A stretch of DNA of 23,557 nt, from contig JAQMWT010000621.1 of the NCBI GenBank assembly GCA_029834535.1, positions 1 to 23,557 of the forward strand, given 5' to 3'. Made by a program: the position numbers and the translations under genes. The notes beneath the pieces were generated by a model. The model was not told the origin of the DNA, did not search any database, and saw only the letters and a list, made by a program, of their open reading frames with translations. The number at the start of each line of letters is the position of its first letter. The first letter of the stretch is position 1. Origin of the DNA: Chrysophaeum taylorii (Eukaryota > Sar > Pelagophyceae > Pelagomonadales > Pelagomonadaceae). Shown in pieces: positions 1 through 8,670 of the stretch.

Positions 1-118
1 TGTCTTTAAATGTCGACTGCTAAGAAGGGGGTGTGTGTGGTCTGTTTGTTTGTCCCTCGATTTAGGGTAAGGATCAGATAGGCGCGAGTAAGGATCAGGT
101 AGGCGCGAGAGCCAGACA

Positions 119-690
119 GTGATCCTCAAGCCGTCTACGGCGACCTCGCAGACTATTTCCACGACCCGCGGCGGCTCTTTCAGCGCGCCATTCTCACGCC
201 CCGTCGAAACGATGTTGTCGATGCTGACAACGCGCAATTGACCGCGGCCTTTCCCGGAGACGAGGCGTCGGAGTTCTTTTCGGCTGACTAGGTTGGGTCG
301 GAAGACGACGCCTCGCTCTTTACAGTCGAGTTTTCAACTCCCTGACAACCAACGGCATGCTGACTTTGATCGCGAGCTTAAAGTCTTCGCAACCTCGACC
401 CGTCGCACGGCCACTGCAACGGTACCAGATACATGATCGATCGTGTCGTTGTCACCGAGGCTCCTCCAACCTGTATCCCTTAAGGCCCGCCGACGCCAAA
501 CGATCAACAAGAGCCAGGGCCAGACGCCCCGCGGGTCGGCGTCCTCTTGCCCAAGCCCGTCTTCTGCCACGTCCAGCTCTACGTGGCTCTCTGTCGATCG
601 GCAACCCCGAGGATCTCTGGGTCGACGACTCCACCCTACCCCACGTGCTGCAATACCGATAAGCCCCCTCCCGTCTACACGCGCACTGTA
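119..690 (+). pseudogene. Helitron PIF1-like helicase, C-terminal remnant (copy A)
   Basis: Read across frames, this is the C-terminal end of the Helitron RepHel helicase. Frame pieces give YGDLADYFHDPRRLFQRAIL, then LTPRRNDVVDADN and a SAD box, NSLTTNGM, CNGTRYMIDRVVV, and TINKSQGQTP followed by LPKPVFCHVQLYVAL. The order matches the family: the RAIL(T/A)P block, the PGE...SAD block, NSLTP.G, LCNGTR, and helicase motif VI, TINKSQGQTL..VG..LP.PVF.HGQLYVALSR. A TAG directly after SAD and several frameshifts destroy the reading frame. No Rep (HUH) domain is present. The fragment can only be a non-autonomous passenger. Confidence 0.85.
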
Positions 691-998
691 GGTGAACTTA
701 CTGGGACCAGGTGACTTAGGGTTTGAGATTGGGACTAGGTGACTGAGTGACCAGTGTGAAACTGGGACCAGGTGAACCTACTGGGGTTTTAGAGTAAAGG
801 GAAGAGTAAACTCAAAGGGCGGCGGCGCGTGCGGATCAAAGCAGCTTAGATTGGCGGAGGCGAGAGCGACGAGCTCAAAGGAGTTGGTTAGAGCTAGGTG
901 AACTTACTGACCAGGTGAACTTATATGAAACTTACTAGGACCAGGTGAACTTACTGGGGTTAGAGATTGGGAGTAGGTGAACTTACTGGCCTGCACTT
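686..998 (+). repeat. Degenerate 'aggtgaacttactgg' minisatellite at the Helitron 3' end
   Basis: Irregular repeats of aggtgaacttactgg, alternating with gggaccaggtgaac and ggttagagattgggactagg, surround a unique block that includes cggatcaaagcagctt and gagcgacgagctc. The same arrangement follows the helicase fragment in the other two copies (5164-5490 and, inverted, 10557-10890). It always ends with ctggcctgcacttgt, so it is part of the element's 3' non-coding region rather than host satellite DNA. Confidence 0.8.
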
Positions 999-1017
999 GT
1001 CGACATTTAAAGACAAA

Positions 1018-1524
1018 CAAGTGGCAACACAAGTCCACTCCGAATACCTCGCTCACACCCGCGGCATCGACGCCATCATCCCCCAGCCGGGTACAGCACC
1101 ACCGCCTGGCTTCTTGGGCCCTGTCGAACAGCGGCTACGTAGCTACGGCACCGTCGCCGGCCTCGTCTTTGGTGCCTTCGGTGAGGCCAGCGCGGCGTGC
1201 CACGCTCTCGCCCAAACATGCGCAGAGCGCATCGCTGCGCGAACCTGGGTGGCAAGCAGCTGCGCCAACTTCACAGAGGCAAAGGCGGCCCAAACTCGCC
1301 GCATCTACCGTGAGTGGGGGATCGCCAACGCTTTAGGCCGGGCTCGCTGCGCCCTCACCGCCCTCACCCATGTCGCCGCCTCGGGGAACCTCTCCCAGGC
1401 CGTCCGATCCCAGCAGGACGTCGCCCTTCGTCGCACATACGTCCGGCGGCAGCATGCGTACGACCTACGGGCGGGGCCCGTCCTCTCTTCGCCTGCCCTA
1501 CGACTCGGCGATGACCCCGACTAG
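1018..1524 (+). pseudogene. Reverse-transcriptase-type element ORF, C-terminal fragment
   Basis: This is an open frame of about 169 codons ending at TAG 1522-1524, with no upstream catalytic domain. The pattern GPVEQRLRSYGTV-GLVFGAFGEAS-CHAL, followed by a basic helix and REWGI, resembles the C-terminal region of RT-bearing element ORFs that are common in algal genomes. I recognise this from general familiarity and could not verify it by search. The frame opens within the preceding Helitron tail (first ATG 967), so that start is not genuine. The last roughly 40 codons recur at 11940-12063, confirming a dispersed repeat. It is most likely a 5'-truncated retroelement remnant. Confidence 0.5.
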
Positions 1525-1901
1525 GTCCCGCGTCCTTATCTCCGCCCGTCAGGCACATCCCTCCTACCCCACAAACCCACCCACATCCTTCATGCCCCCC
1601 CCACACACCCCCCTCTTAGCAGTCAACATTTAAAGACAAACAAACTCGGCGATGACCCCGACTAGGTCCCGCGTACTTATCTCCGCCCGCCAGGCACATC
1701 CCTCCTACCCCACAAACCCACCCACATCCCCCCCACACCCCCCCCCCTCTTAGCAGTCGACATTTAAAGACAAACAAACAGACAGACAGACTCGTCAGGC
1801 ACATCCCTCATACCCCACAAACCCACCCACATCCTTCATGCTCCCCACACACACCCCCCTCTTAGCAGTCGACATTTAAAAACAGACAGACAGACAAACA
1901 T
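1504..1901 (+). repeat. Three tandem copies of the element tail
   Basis: A unit of about 141 bp running from ctcggcgatgaccccgacta to cttagcagtcgacatttaaa begins at 1504 and 1645. A shortened third unit begins at 1791. Each contains a C-rich ccacaaacccacccacatcc segment and ends in (ca)aac/gaca microsatellite sequence. Single copies of the same tail occur at about 12046-12190 and 16334-16412. Confidence 0.85.
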
Positions 1902-1921
1902 CTGTCGATTAGAAGTAAGGA
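1902..1921 (+). repeat. Element terminus, right end of copy A
   Basis: The sequence ctgtcgattagaagtaagga matches the terminus at 12199-12218 with one mismatch, and its inverse at 4449-4468 with two. Confidence 0.7.
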
Positions 1922-4448
1922 CAACAACCAAAACCTCCTTCTGGCGCTTTTTACTATGGACCTGAAACCTTATGCCCATTAAGGTGGTCTCCTAAGAAGC
2001 CGAGTGGGCTAAAACAACATGATCCACCCCGAATACTACAAATGTAAATACCCGGATTGCCTGCTTTCCTCTCCAGCTCTCCAGTGCTGGCCCCTTCCTT
2101 GCTGTCGCCTTTTACAAAACTCAGACTACTACGATACACACTTACATGATGTTCGCTCTTGCAACAATGATATTTCGTTCCACCACGCAGAAAGCGCTGC
2201 GTGCTCACATCCCCTGTGGCAGTAATGCTCATTTCCCCCACTTGCCTGCCTGCCACCTGACTTACCCTGATTGTTGCCCTGGTATTGACCTTGCATTTAT
2301 GGGGGGGTGTCATCTTGACACCTTCACCTGCGCTCCCACTGGACCCAATGTACCGGGCATTTGTATTGCTTTCTCGCTGTATTCTTGATATTACCCTCTT
2401 TTGATTGTTCGATTTCGTGATGGCGTGAGGTATTACGCTGAGATCGGGCGTGTGGTGGTTTCACCCGTGGTTCGGGTAGGGAGAAAGGGTTGTTGAGGCC
2501 CCCGGTCCGGCCAGGAGGGGCGGGTATCTGAGAAAACCACTACACCCCACCTCACTATGTAACCGACCATGCTGGAATCATGTTCTGGGAAAAAAAGTTC
2601 GGCACGTTGGACGGAACCCTATAACATCGTCCTTGCAAGAAGTATGTTGTGGGAAAACAGACTGGAATTGCCCCACCGGGGGACGCCTGGCGGCAAGCTG
2701 TAACCGCATCGACTGATATCCCACACGGACCACAGAGGACCCGCAGGGCAATACCGCGCGCCGTTGACAAGCAACGGGCGGCGCGACGCAGCTAGGCGTT
2801 CTTCTCTTCAGCGCCGTGTCCTTCAACGCCGATAGGTCCTTTGTCACCCCACGGGCTGCTCTCTCTTTAAAGTGAGAGTGATACATGCGAATTCCATCCC
2901 TGGCGGGCGTCCAACTTGAACGTTGGGGGAACGCCGACCCAGCACGCACGTCTGACCCTGCGCGCACGACTGATAATAAACCTGCATCACCTGGCAAGGT
3001 CACCGTAGCAGAGTCGTCGTAATAGATATCGTGGGGCCAACAGCCAAACGGGGAGGAGTGAGTGCGGGGCCTGGGGTAGAACATCGCGAGACCAAAAACG
3101 AGTCACCTTCCAAACGAGCAATATGACGGGGTTTTCAATAAAAAACGTGGATGCTGCGACGTTCGCGCGCGCTGGGGAAATCTATTTGCCTAGTGCATGG
3201 GGGTTAGGCTGATCCCAGCGCCATAGAGCGCAGGATCAGGGGAAAGGGACGAGGTGCGCGGGAGCGTCGGAGGGAATTAGTTGCCTGTCGCCATGCGACG
3301 ACGCGGGGACCGAGATTTGACCGACAAACACCTCGTCATTGTTAACGATTCCTCCTGCGCCCCCTGGCCATAACCCGTCTAGGTGCGATCGTTCCGGCTT
3401 TTTAAGCGGCTCGCAAGTGAGGCGAACAACGCCGGAGGGCGAATGCGCAAGAGGCACACTATGGCGGCACAGAAAAAAAAAAAGACTTCCCGACCCCCGG
3501 GTGACAAAGGGGGTACTCACCGACTCGTCCTAGACCTCACTGAACGAGAAAAACACGGACGCGGGGTCGGATAAGCTCGCCACACACCTTGCTCACGCTC
3601 ACCAAGCCTCTCAACAAGATGGAGAGATGGTATATGATAGCAAGGAAACTACAAGAATACAGCAAGAATGCTTCTCACAAGAGAGAGGTATGATGTCACT
3701 AAGAAGATCGGGAAAGGTGTCCCGTTGAACGGGTATCAAGCCTCGAGAGAGGGGGGGCAAGCCTTAGCGGTCAGGAGTTGCCGCCACAGGCACCTCGACG
3801 GCGGATGGTAGCTCTCTCTCTCTGAAGAACTTGCCCAAATGCTTCAAGTAGAAGGACGTTACGATCACTTCGAAGCACGATCTCTGATGACGACAACGGC
3901 CTTTGCACCCATTATGTCCGTAGGAGGTGTACGTCGGCGTGGAACAGGGCTCGACGACGTTATTCGATGCTGTGCCCTCGTCGTTGGATTCGACCACATA
4001 GCGCCGAGCTGAGAGGCGCGCCTTTAATTATATCGAAACCACGGTGTTCGTAGGTAACCGCTATACATTGGTAGCTTGACCATCACCCGATCGCCGAGAC
4101 TGGAGCACGCCCAACACCCATCCACGTCGCCCAAAGAAGTCTAAGAGGTGCTAACCATAGTAATAATTTAATTTATAAAGGCCGCGACCAAGCCGGCGCA
4201 TTAAGGCAAGCAGCATAAACCGTCGCGACGAGGTGCGCAGAGCTCTTGGGCCCGAAGCAAGAGGCCGCCAGCCAGCGCTCCCAATAAGGGCGCCCTCAAT
4301 CAAATCAAGCTCTTACGTCGTCGAGGTACACATACTCCCGCGCTCAGTGGCGGGGTTTACGGCGAAGAAGAAGGAGGGCAGCGGGCGGCTCCGAGAGCTG
4401 ACCGCCGGAGTGGCTGGGGCGAGAAGTAGTCTGGTGGGTGGGTGGGTG
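1922..4448. other. Lower-GC region without a supportable gene
   Basis: This 2.5-kb stretch is visibly less GC-rich than the flanking genes. It contains several short open frames, the longest being 168 codons on the minus strand (3084-2578). Others are 94 codons on the minus strand (3520-3236), 78 codons on the minus strand (3997-3764, Cys-rich in the middle) and 73 codons on the plus strand (4233-4454). None shows a domain, repeat pattern or codon bias like the real genes here, and I recognise none of them. An imperfect inverted repeat, gtgtggtggttt (2450-2461) and aaaccactacac (2534-2545), encloses a G-rich loop. It is best read as intergenic DNA or very old mobile-element debris. Confidence 0.5.
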
Positions 4449-4468
4449 TCCTAACTACTAATCGACAG
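4449..4468 (+). repeat. Left terminus of the composite element
   Basis: The sequence tcctaactactaatcgacag is the inverse complement, with one mismatch, of ctgtcgattagtagtaagga at 12199-12218. A gtctgtctg(tttg)n tract follows, mirroring the aaacagacagac tract that precedes the right termini. No target-site duplication is visible outside the pair. Confidence 0.75.
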
Positions 4469-4572
4469 ATGTTTGTCTGTCTGTCTGTCTGTCTGTTTGT
4501 TTGTCCCTCGATTTAGGGTAAGGATCAGATAGGCGCGAGAGTAAGGATCAGGTAGGCGCGAGAGCCAGACAG

Positions 4573-5133
4573 TGATCCTCCAAGCCGTCTACGGCGACCT
4601 CGCAGACTATTTCCACGACCCGCGGCGGCTCTTTCAGCGCGCCATTCTCACGCCCCGTCGAAACGATGTTGTCGATGCTGACAACGCGCGCATGACCGCG
4701 GCCTTTTTTTTCCGAAGACGAGGCGTCGGAGTTCTTTTCGGCCGACTAGGTTGGGTCGGAAGACGACGCCTCGCTCTTAACAGTCGAGTTTTCAACTCCC
4801 TGACAACCAACGGCATGCTGACTTTGATCGCGAGCTTAAAGTCTTCGCAACCTCGACCCGTCGCACGGCCTCTGCAACGGCACCGGATACATCAGCGATC
4901 GCGTCGTGTCACCGAGGCTCCTCGAATCTGTATCCCTTCTTAAGGCCCGCCGACGCCAAACGATCAACAAGAGCCAGGGCCAGACGCCCCGCGAGGTCGG
5001 CGTCCTCTTGCCCACAAGCCCGTCTTCTGTCACGTCCAGCTCTACGTGGCTCTCTGTCGATCGGCAACCCCGAGAATATGCTCTTCTGAGTCGACGACTC
5101 CGCCCTACCCCACACGTGCTGCGCAATACCGAT
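4573..5133 (+). pseudogene. Helitron PIF1-like helicase, C-terminal remnant (copy B)
   Basis: It opens with AVYGDLADYF and RAILTPRRNDVVDADN, and later shows NSLTTNGM, a damaged CNGTG block and TINKSQGQTP with EVGVLLPTSPSSV in other frames. It carries an expanded T-run in place of the cccgg of copies A and C (about 4703-4712), and the same in-frame TAG after the SAD block. Because the stop is shared by all three copies, the family was probably already non-coding when it spread. Confidence 0.85.
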
Positions 5134-5163
5134 AAGCCCCCTCCCGGCGTCTACACGCGCACT

Positions 5164-5490
5164 GTAGGTGAACTTACTGGGACCACGTGGACTTACTGGA
5201 ACCAGGTGAACTTACTGAGGTTAGAGATTGGGACTAGAAGAACTTAGTGACCAGGTGAACTTACTGAGACCAAGTGTGAACTTACTGGGGCTTTTAGAGT
5301 AAACTCAAAGCTTGGCGGCGTGTGCGGATCAAAGCAGCTTTGATTGGCGGGGGTGAGAGCGACGAGCTCGCAGGAGAGTGGGGTGAGTGTGGGTTTACGC
5401 CGAACTTACTGGGGTTAGAGATTGGGTTTACGCCGAATTTACTGGGGTTAGAGATTGGGACTAGGTGAACTTACTGGCCTGCACTTGTTC
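5164..5490 (+). repeat. Helitron 3' minisatellite (copy B)
   Basis: Irregular aggtgaacttactgg repeats with the same internal unique block as copy A (cggatcaaagcagctttgat, gagcgacgagctc). It includes an extra duplication of tttacgccgaa(c/t)ttactggg at about 5393-5452. The right edge, ctggcctgcacttgt, is shared with the other copies. Confidence 0.8.
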
Positions 5491-5776
5491 CTCTAAATAG
5501 AGACTTATTAGAGTTTCCGGCCGGCGAAGAAAAAAGCCGAAATCTGAATCTGATGAAGAAGAAAGAAGAATACCTGAGGGGCTACTTACTACTACTGCAT
5601 GTAAAAAAAAAAAAAGATACCAAAAAGAAATGTACTACAGTGTCATGATGATACTTGTAGTAGTAGTAGTCCAGTAGAAAAAAAGATGAAGCGTACAAAA
5701 TCTCCGATTAACTGCTGTGACTGAATGAATTATTGGAAGAAAAATTGTTTCAGTCAGGGAATGTTCGAAAAGCACA
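5491..5776 (+). promoter_or_regulatory. 5' flank of the beta-helix gene
   Basis: A purine-rich, AT-rich 286-bp gap between the Helitron end and the first ATG. It holds an A13 run, a (gta)n stretch on the minus sense, and ttgtttcagtcag just before the start (5746-5757), which could act as a 3' splice site. The gene frame is open back to a TGA at 5726-5728. No clear TATA box is seen. Confidence 0.3.
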
Positions 5777-8665
5777 ATGGGGATAGGGTCCTCGGTTGCC
5801 ATCGCGGGCGCGTTGCGGCATTGGTTTGTTTCTCCATCGCTCGAGGAGCGCGTGGGTCGAGGGGATGCGTGGATCCCAGTCTCGGGGGAGGTGTTGGGCG
5901 CGGTGATTGTGGCCCACAGCGCCACCATCCGCGGGCCGGCGGTGGTGTTCGGGCTGGTGGAGACACGAGCGACAGTGAGGCTCGAGGAGCTCTCGCTGCG
6001 CGGCGGCGCCAAGGCAAGCACAGGTGCGCTGACGCTTGCGAGATGTAGGTTGGAAGGATTGGGCGTGGTGGTCTCGAGTGCTCGGCTCGAGGTGTTGGGG
6101 TGCGCGTTCCGGGAGACGAGCGTCGCCGTCAGCGCGGAAAATGCGAACGTGACACTCGAAGACTCAGTGTTCGAGAAGAGCGAGGGGCTGGTCTCGACGG
6201 ACTCAACGTGGACGGCCTTGAATTGTTCCTTCGTGGGAAACGCGGGGGTTCGCGGCGGCGCTCTCTCGCTCCGAGGCAGCGACTTCGCCGGCGCGCGGCT
6301 CGAATTTCGCGGGAATCGCGCCAAAGACGAGGGCGGCGCCCTCTTTGCGTCGGAGAGCACGCTGGTGCTCGAGGACTCGACGGTGGTGCACAACGTGGCG
6401 CAAAGTACGGGCGGCGGTGCGGCGATCGACGCGAGCGACCTCGAGACGCGGAACGTGACTTTTGCCGAGAATGTTGCTCCTATCGGCGCGGGCCTCGCGT
6501 TGACAGAAACATCATCCTGGACCGACGCAGGCTCGGTCGTCCAAGATGTCCGGCGGCTCCTCGCGACGACGACGCGGGCGCCTACCTACGCGACGCCCGC
6601 GCCTACGTACGCGACGCCCGCGCCGTCTATTTCGGAGGACGTTGGCTGCGTCCGGTCGTTCGACGCTTTAAGATTGGCGCTCCGGAAGGAGGCGGAGATT
6701 CTCGTCTGCGCCGACGTCGAGGTTCGGGAGACGCTCGAGATTTCGAAACCAACGTCGATGCGCGGCGTCGGCGGCCGACGCGCGCTGGGCGGTAAGCGAT
6801 TGATCCTGGTCGTGAGAGGGTCGAGGCTCGCGCTGCGGCACCTCGAGCTGCGCGACTCGGAGCAAGGGGTGATGATTACCGAGGGCGGTCTCTTGGAACT
6901 CTGGCAATGCGCGGTGCGCGGGTGTGGCTTGGTTCTCGAGGCGGCGACCCTATTCGCCTCGGAAACTACGATCTCAAACACGACGGACGCGATCGTCGCA
7001 GTAGACTCGATCGTAACGTTGCTGCGCTCCGAGCTCCGGTCAAACTCGGCCGCGGTCCAGCTCGCCCGCGGCTCGAGGCTGGCGGCCGAGGCGTCGTTGT
7101 TCGCCGACAACCACGGCGATTCCGGCGGGGCTATTAGCGCTGCGCAAGGTGTCCACGTTTTCGCGAACGACTGCACCTTCCGTGCCAACAGCGCGCGGTC
7201 GCGCGGCGGCGCGATTTTTGCCGCCGACGTCCTCTCACTGGTCGACTGTCGCTTCGAGACGAACGAGGCAGAGAACGGCGGGGCCGTGGCGTCGCGCGGG
7301 CTCCTGGTCACCGTCCGTGCGGTCTTCGACGGAAACATCGCCGTGGATCGCGGCGCGGCCGTCTATTTCGACGACGGCGGCGGCGGCGGCGGCGCCTGGA
7401 CCGACTCGGGGGGTTCGATCTTGCGACGGAACGTCGCCGGAAACCCCGGCGACGTCGTCTTCCTCGGGGACGGCGCGAATTTCTACGGAGGAGGAGGAGG
7501 AGGAGGAGTCATGAAGGACAACACCGAAGACGACCACGCGTCGCGCCTCGCGGCCGCGTTCGACAACGACGAATCGTATTTCGAGTTGCGACGGGACGTC
7601 GAGGTCGCCGAGACGCTCTCGCTCCACGACCGCGACTTGTTGTGTGTTGTTGGCCGCCACGCGCTGGATGGCAAGGGCCGCGCGAGGCTGATCGCGGTGA
7701 GCGCAGCAACTCTCGAGCTCCGCGGGCTCACGCTGCGCGGCGGCAAGGCCGAATCCGGCGGCGCGCTCGCGCTCGCGTCGGGGGCGAGCGCACGGCTTTT
7801 CGACTGCACCGTAGTAGCCAACGCGGCCCTTGACCAAGGCGGCGCGGTGTCCGTCGAAGAAAACGCGAGGCTCGTCGCCGCACACTCCCGGTTTTTCCAG
7901 AACAGGGCGCAACGCGGCGGGGCAGTGGCCGCGACGGCCGCCGACGTCTCGATCGCGGCGTGCGATTTGACCAACAACACCGCCGAGACGGGCGGCGGGC
8001 TCTTCGTCGAAGAAGATACCGAGCTCAAGGTCGTCGAGGGTCGCGTGTCTCGGAATTCGGCGCTCGACGGCGCGGGTTTGTTTGCGACGCGGGCTCGGGT
8101 CTCGTGCTCGGACGCGACGTTCGCCCAAAACGAAGCGCGAGAGGCCGACTGGCGCCAGGTCGCGGGGGCGTCGAGGGGCGGCGCCGCCACCCTACACGAC
8201 GCTTCGTCGTTCCAGGCGTCGCGGTGCAGGTTCGAGGGTAATTTTGCGCACGACGCGGGGGGGGCGCTCTTTGTTGCGGGGACCCTGGTCACCGTCGATT
8301 CGCTCTTTGCTCAAAATTCTGCCGAGCTCGGCGCTGCCGTCCACCTCGATAATCGGGCGGTCTGGGCCGACGTCCGCAGCACGGTCTCCCGCAATGCCGG
8401 CGGCCCGGCGGTCGCCCTTTCCCACGCGGCCTCCTACGCCGCGACCACGACTTTCCACGAAAACCAAGGGGGGCCCGACGTCTGGGCCAAGGACGCCTCC
8501 GTCAACGCGACCATCCAAATCGAACCATTATCCTCATTCGCAGCAGCAGGAGCAGCAGCAGCACCACCACCACCAAAGCCCAAACTCCACCACCAAACAA
8601 AGGACCACGCGGGCCCCCTCGCCTGGCGGGCCGTGGACCCCGTCTGGCGCTACCCCGACGCGTAG
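5777..8665 (+). CDS. Tri-modular right-handed beta-helix (POMP-repeat-like) protein
   Basis: The protein has 962 residues and at least fifteen repeats of the form F-x-x-N-x-A-x(2-4)-GGA(L/I/V), for example FRGNRAKDEGGALFA and FEGNFAHDAGGALFV. This is the signature of parallel beta-helix, pectate-lyase-like or polymorphic-membrane-protein folds. Three modules are visible (about 40-262, 290-575 and 600-885). Each ends with W-(T/A)-D and a short basic stretch. Modules 2 and 3 also share an N-terminal unit (VEV.ETL...G.RAL.GK..L). Module 1 lacks most of that unit, so an upstream exon may be missing. A duplicated APTYATP linker lies at about 268-283 and the C-terminus is Pro-rich. No clear signal peptide or membrane segment is seen. 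The ATG has A at -3 and G at +4. Proteins of this fold often bind or process polysaccharides, but the function here is unknown. The stop lies 5 bp from the convergent LTV1 stop. Confidence 0.85.
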   Translation: MGIGSSVAIAGALRHWFVSPSLEERVGRGDAWIPVSGEVLGAVIVAHSATIRGPAVVFGLVETRATVRLEELSLRGGAKASTGALTLARCRLEGLGVVVSSARLEVLGCAFRETSVAVSAENANVTLEDSVFEKSEGLVSTDSTWTALNCSFVGNAGVRGGALSLRGSDFAGARLEFRGNRAKDEGGALFASESTLVLEDSTVVHNVAQSTGGGAAIDASDLETRNVTFAENVAPIGAGLALTETSSWTDAGSVVQDVRRLLATTTRAPTYATPAPTYATPAPSISEDVGCVRSFDALRLALRKEAEILVCADVEVRETLEISKPTSMRGVGGRRALGGKRLILVVRGSRLALRHLELRDSEQGVMITEGGLLELWQCAVRGCGLVLEAATLFASETTISNTTDAIVAVDSIVTLLRSELRSNSAAVQLARGSRLAAEASLFADNHGDSGGAISAAQGVHVFANDCTFRANSARSRGGAIFAADVLSLVDCRFETNEAENGGAVASRGLLVTVRAVFDGNIAVDRGAAVYFDDGGGGGGAWTDSGGSILRRNVAGNPGDVVFLGDGANFYGGGGGGGVMKDNTEDDHASRLAAAFDNDESYFELRRDVEVAETLSLHDRDLLCVVGRHALDGKGRARLIAVSAATLELRGLTLRGGKAESGGALALASGASARLFDCTVVANAALDQGGAVSVEENARLVAAHSRFFQNRAQRGGAVAATAADVSIAACDLTNNTAETGGGLFVEEDTELKVVEGRVSRNSALDGAGLFATRARVSCSDATFAQNEAREADWRQVAGASRGGAATLHDASSFQASRCRFEGNFAHDAGGALFVAGTLVTVDSLFAQNSAELGAAVHLDNRAVWADVRSTVSRNAGGPAVALSHAASYAATTTFHENQGGPDVWAKDASVNATIQIEPLSSFAAAGAAAAPPPPKPKLHHQTKDHAGPLAWRAVDPVWRYPDA

Positions 8666-8670
8666 AAATT

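Larger units (their letters stand above)
1..1921 (+). mobile_element. Nested mobile-element remnant (copy A)
   Basis: This composite begins at the window edge with TGTCTTTAAATGTCGACTGC, the inverted complement of a tail motif that recurs at about 1621-1640, 1757-1774, 1861-1880 and 12158-12182. Inside it are a decayed Helitron helicase C-terminus (119-690), a degenerate minisatellite (686-998), a reverse-transcriptase-type ORF end (1018-1524) and three tail copies ending at 1921. The motif GTCGACATTTAAAGACA directly after the minisatellite (999-1015) is the exact inverse of positions 1-17. The helicase plus minisatellite block is therefore flanked by a 17-bp inverted repeat. It may start upstream of the window. 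Naming the helicase part Helitron is well supported; the order of nesting is inference. Confidence 0.8.
4469..5490 (+). mobile_element. Helitron-derived remnant (copy B)
   Basis: Near-identical to copy A from ctcgatttagggtaaggatc (about 4508) to ctggcctgcacttgt. It has the same order of 5' leader, helicase C-terminal remnant and minisatellite. After cacttgt the sequence diverges from copy A and becomes the 5' flank of the beta-helix gene, so the element's 3' boundary lies at about 5490. A canonical CTRR end with a strong hairpin was not found, so this is either a non-canonical (Helitron2/Helentron-like) end or a truncated one. Confidence 0.8.

Noticed and set aside
967..1017. ATG at 967 as true start of the RT-type ORF
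   Set aside because: These codons belong to the end of the Helitron minisatellite and a junction motif, so the frame is open only by chance.
2461..2500. tRNA B-box-like ggttcgggt
   Set aside because: No A box or cloverleaf can be placed around it.
2578..3084. 168-codon minus-strand ORF as a gene
   Set aside because: It has no domain, no codon bias like neighbouring genes and no supporting context, so it is left as part of the unresolved region.
5466..5492. Canonical Helitron 3' hairpin plus CTRR end
   Set aside because: Only 3-4-bp stems can be drawn and the boundary reads cacttgt, not CTRR. The Helitron assignment rests on the helicase remnant alone.
7235..8292. Minus-strand ORFs of 297 and 269 codons across the beta-helix gene
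   Set aside because: The plus frame carries clear periodic GGA repeats; these are complements of that pattern.
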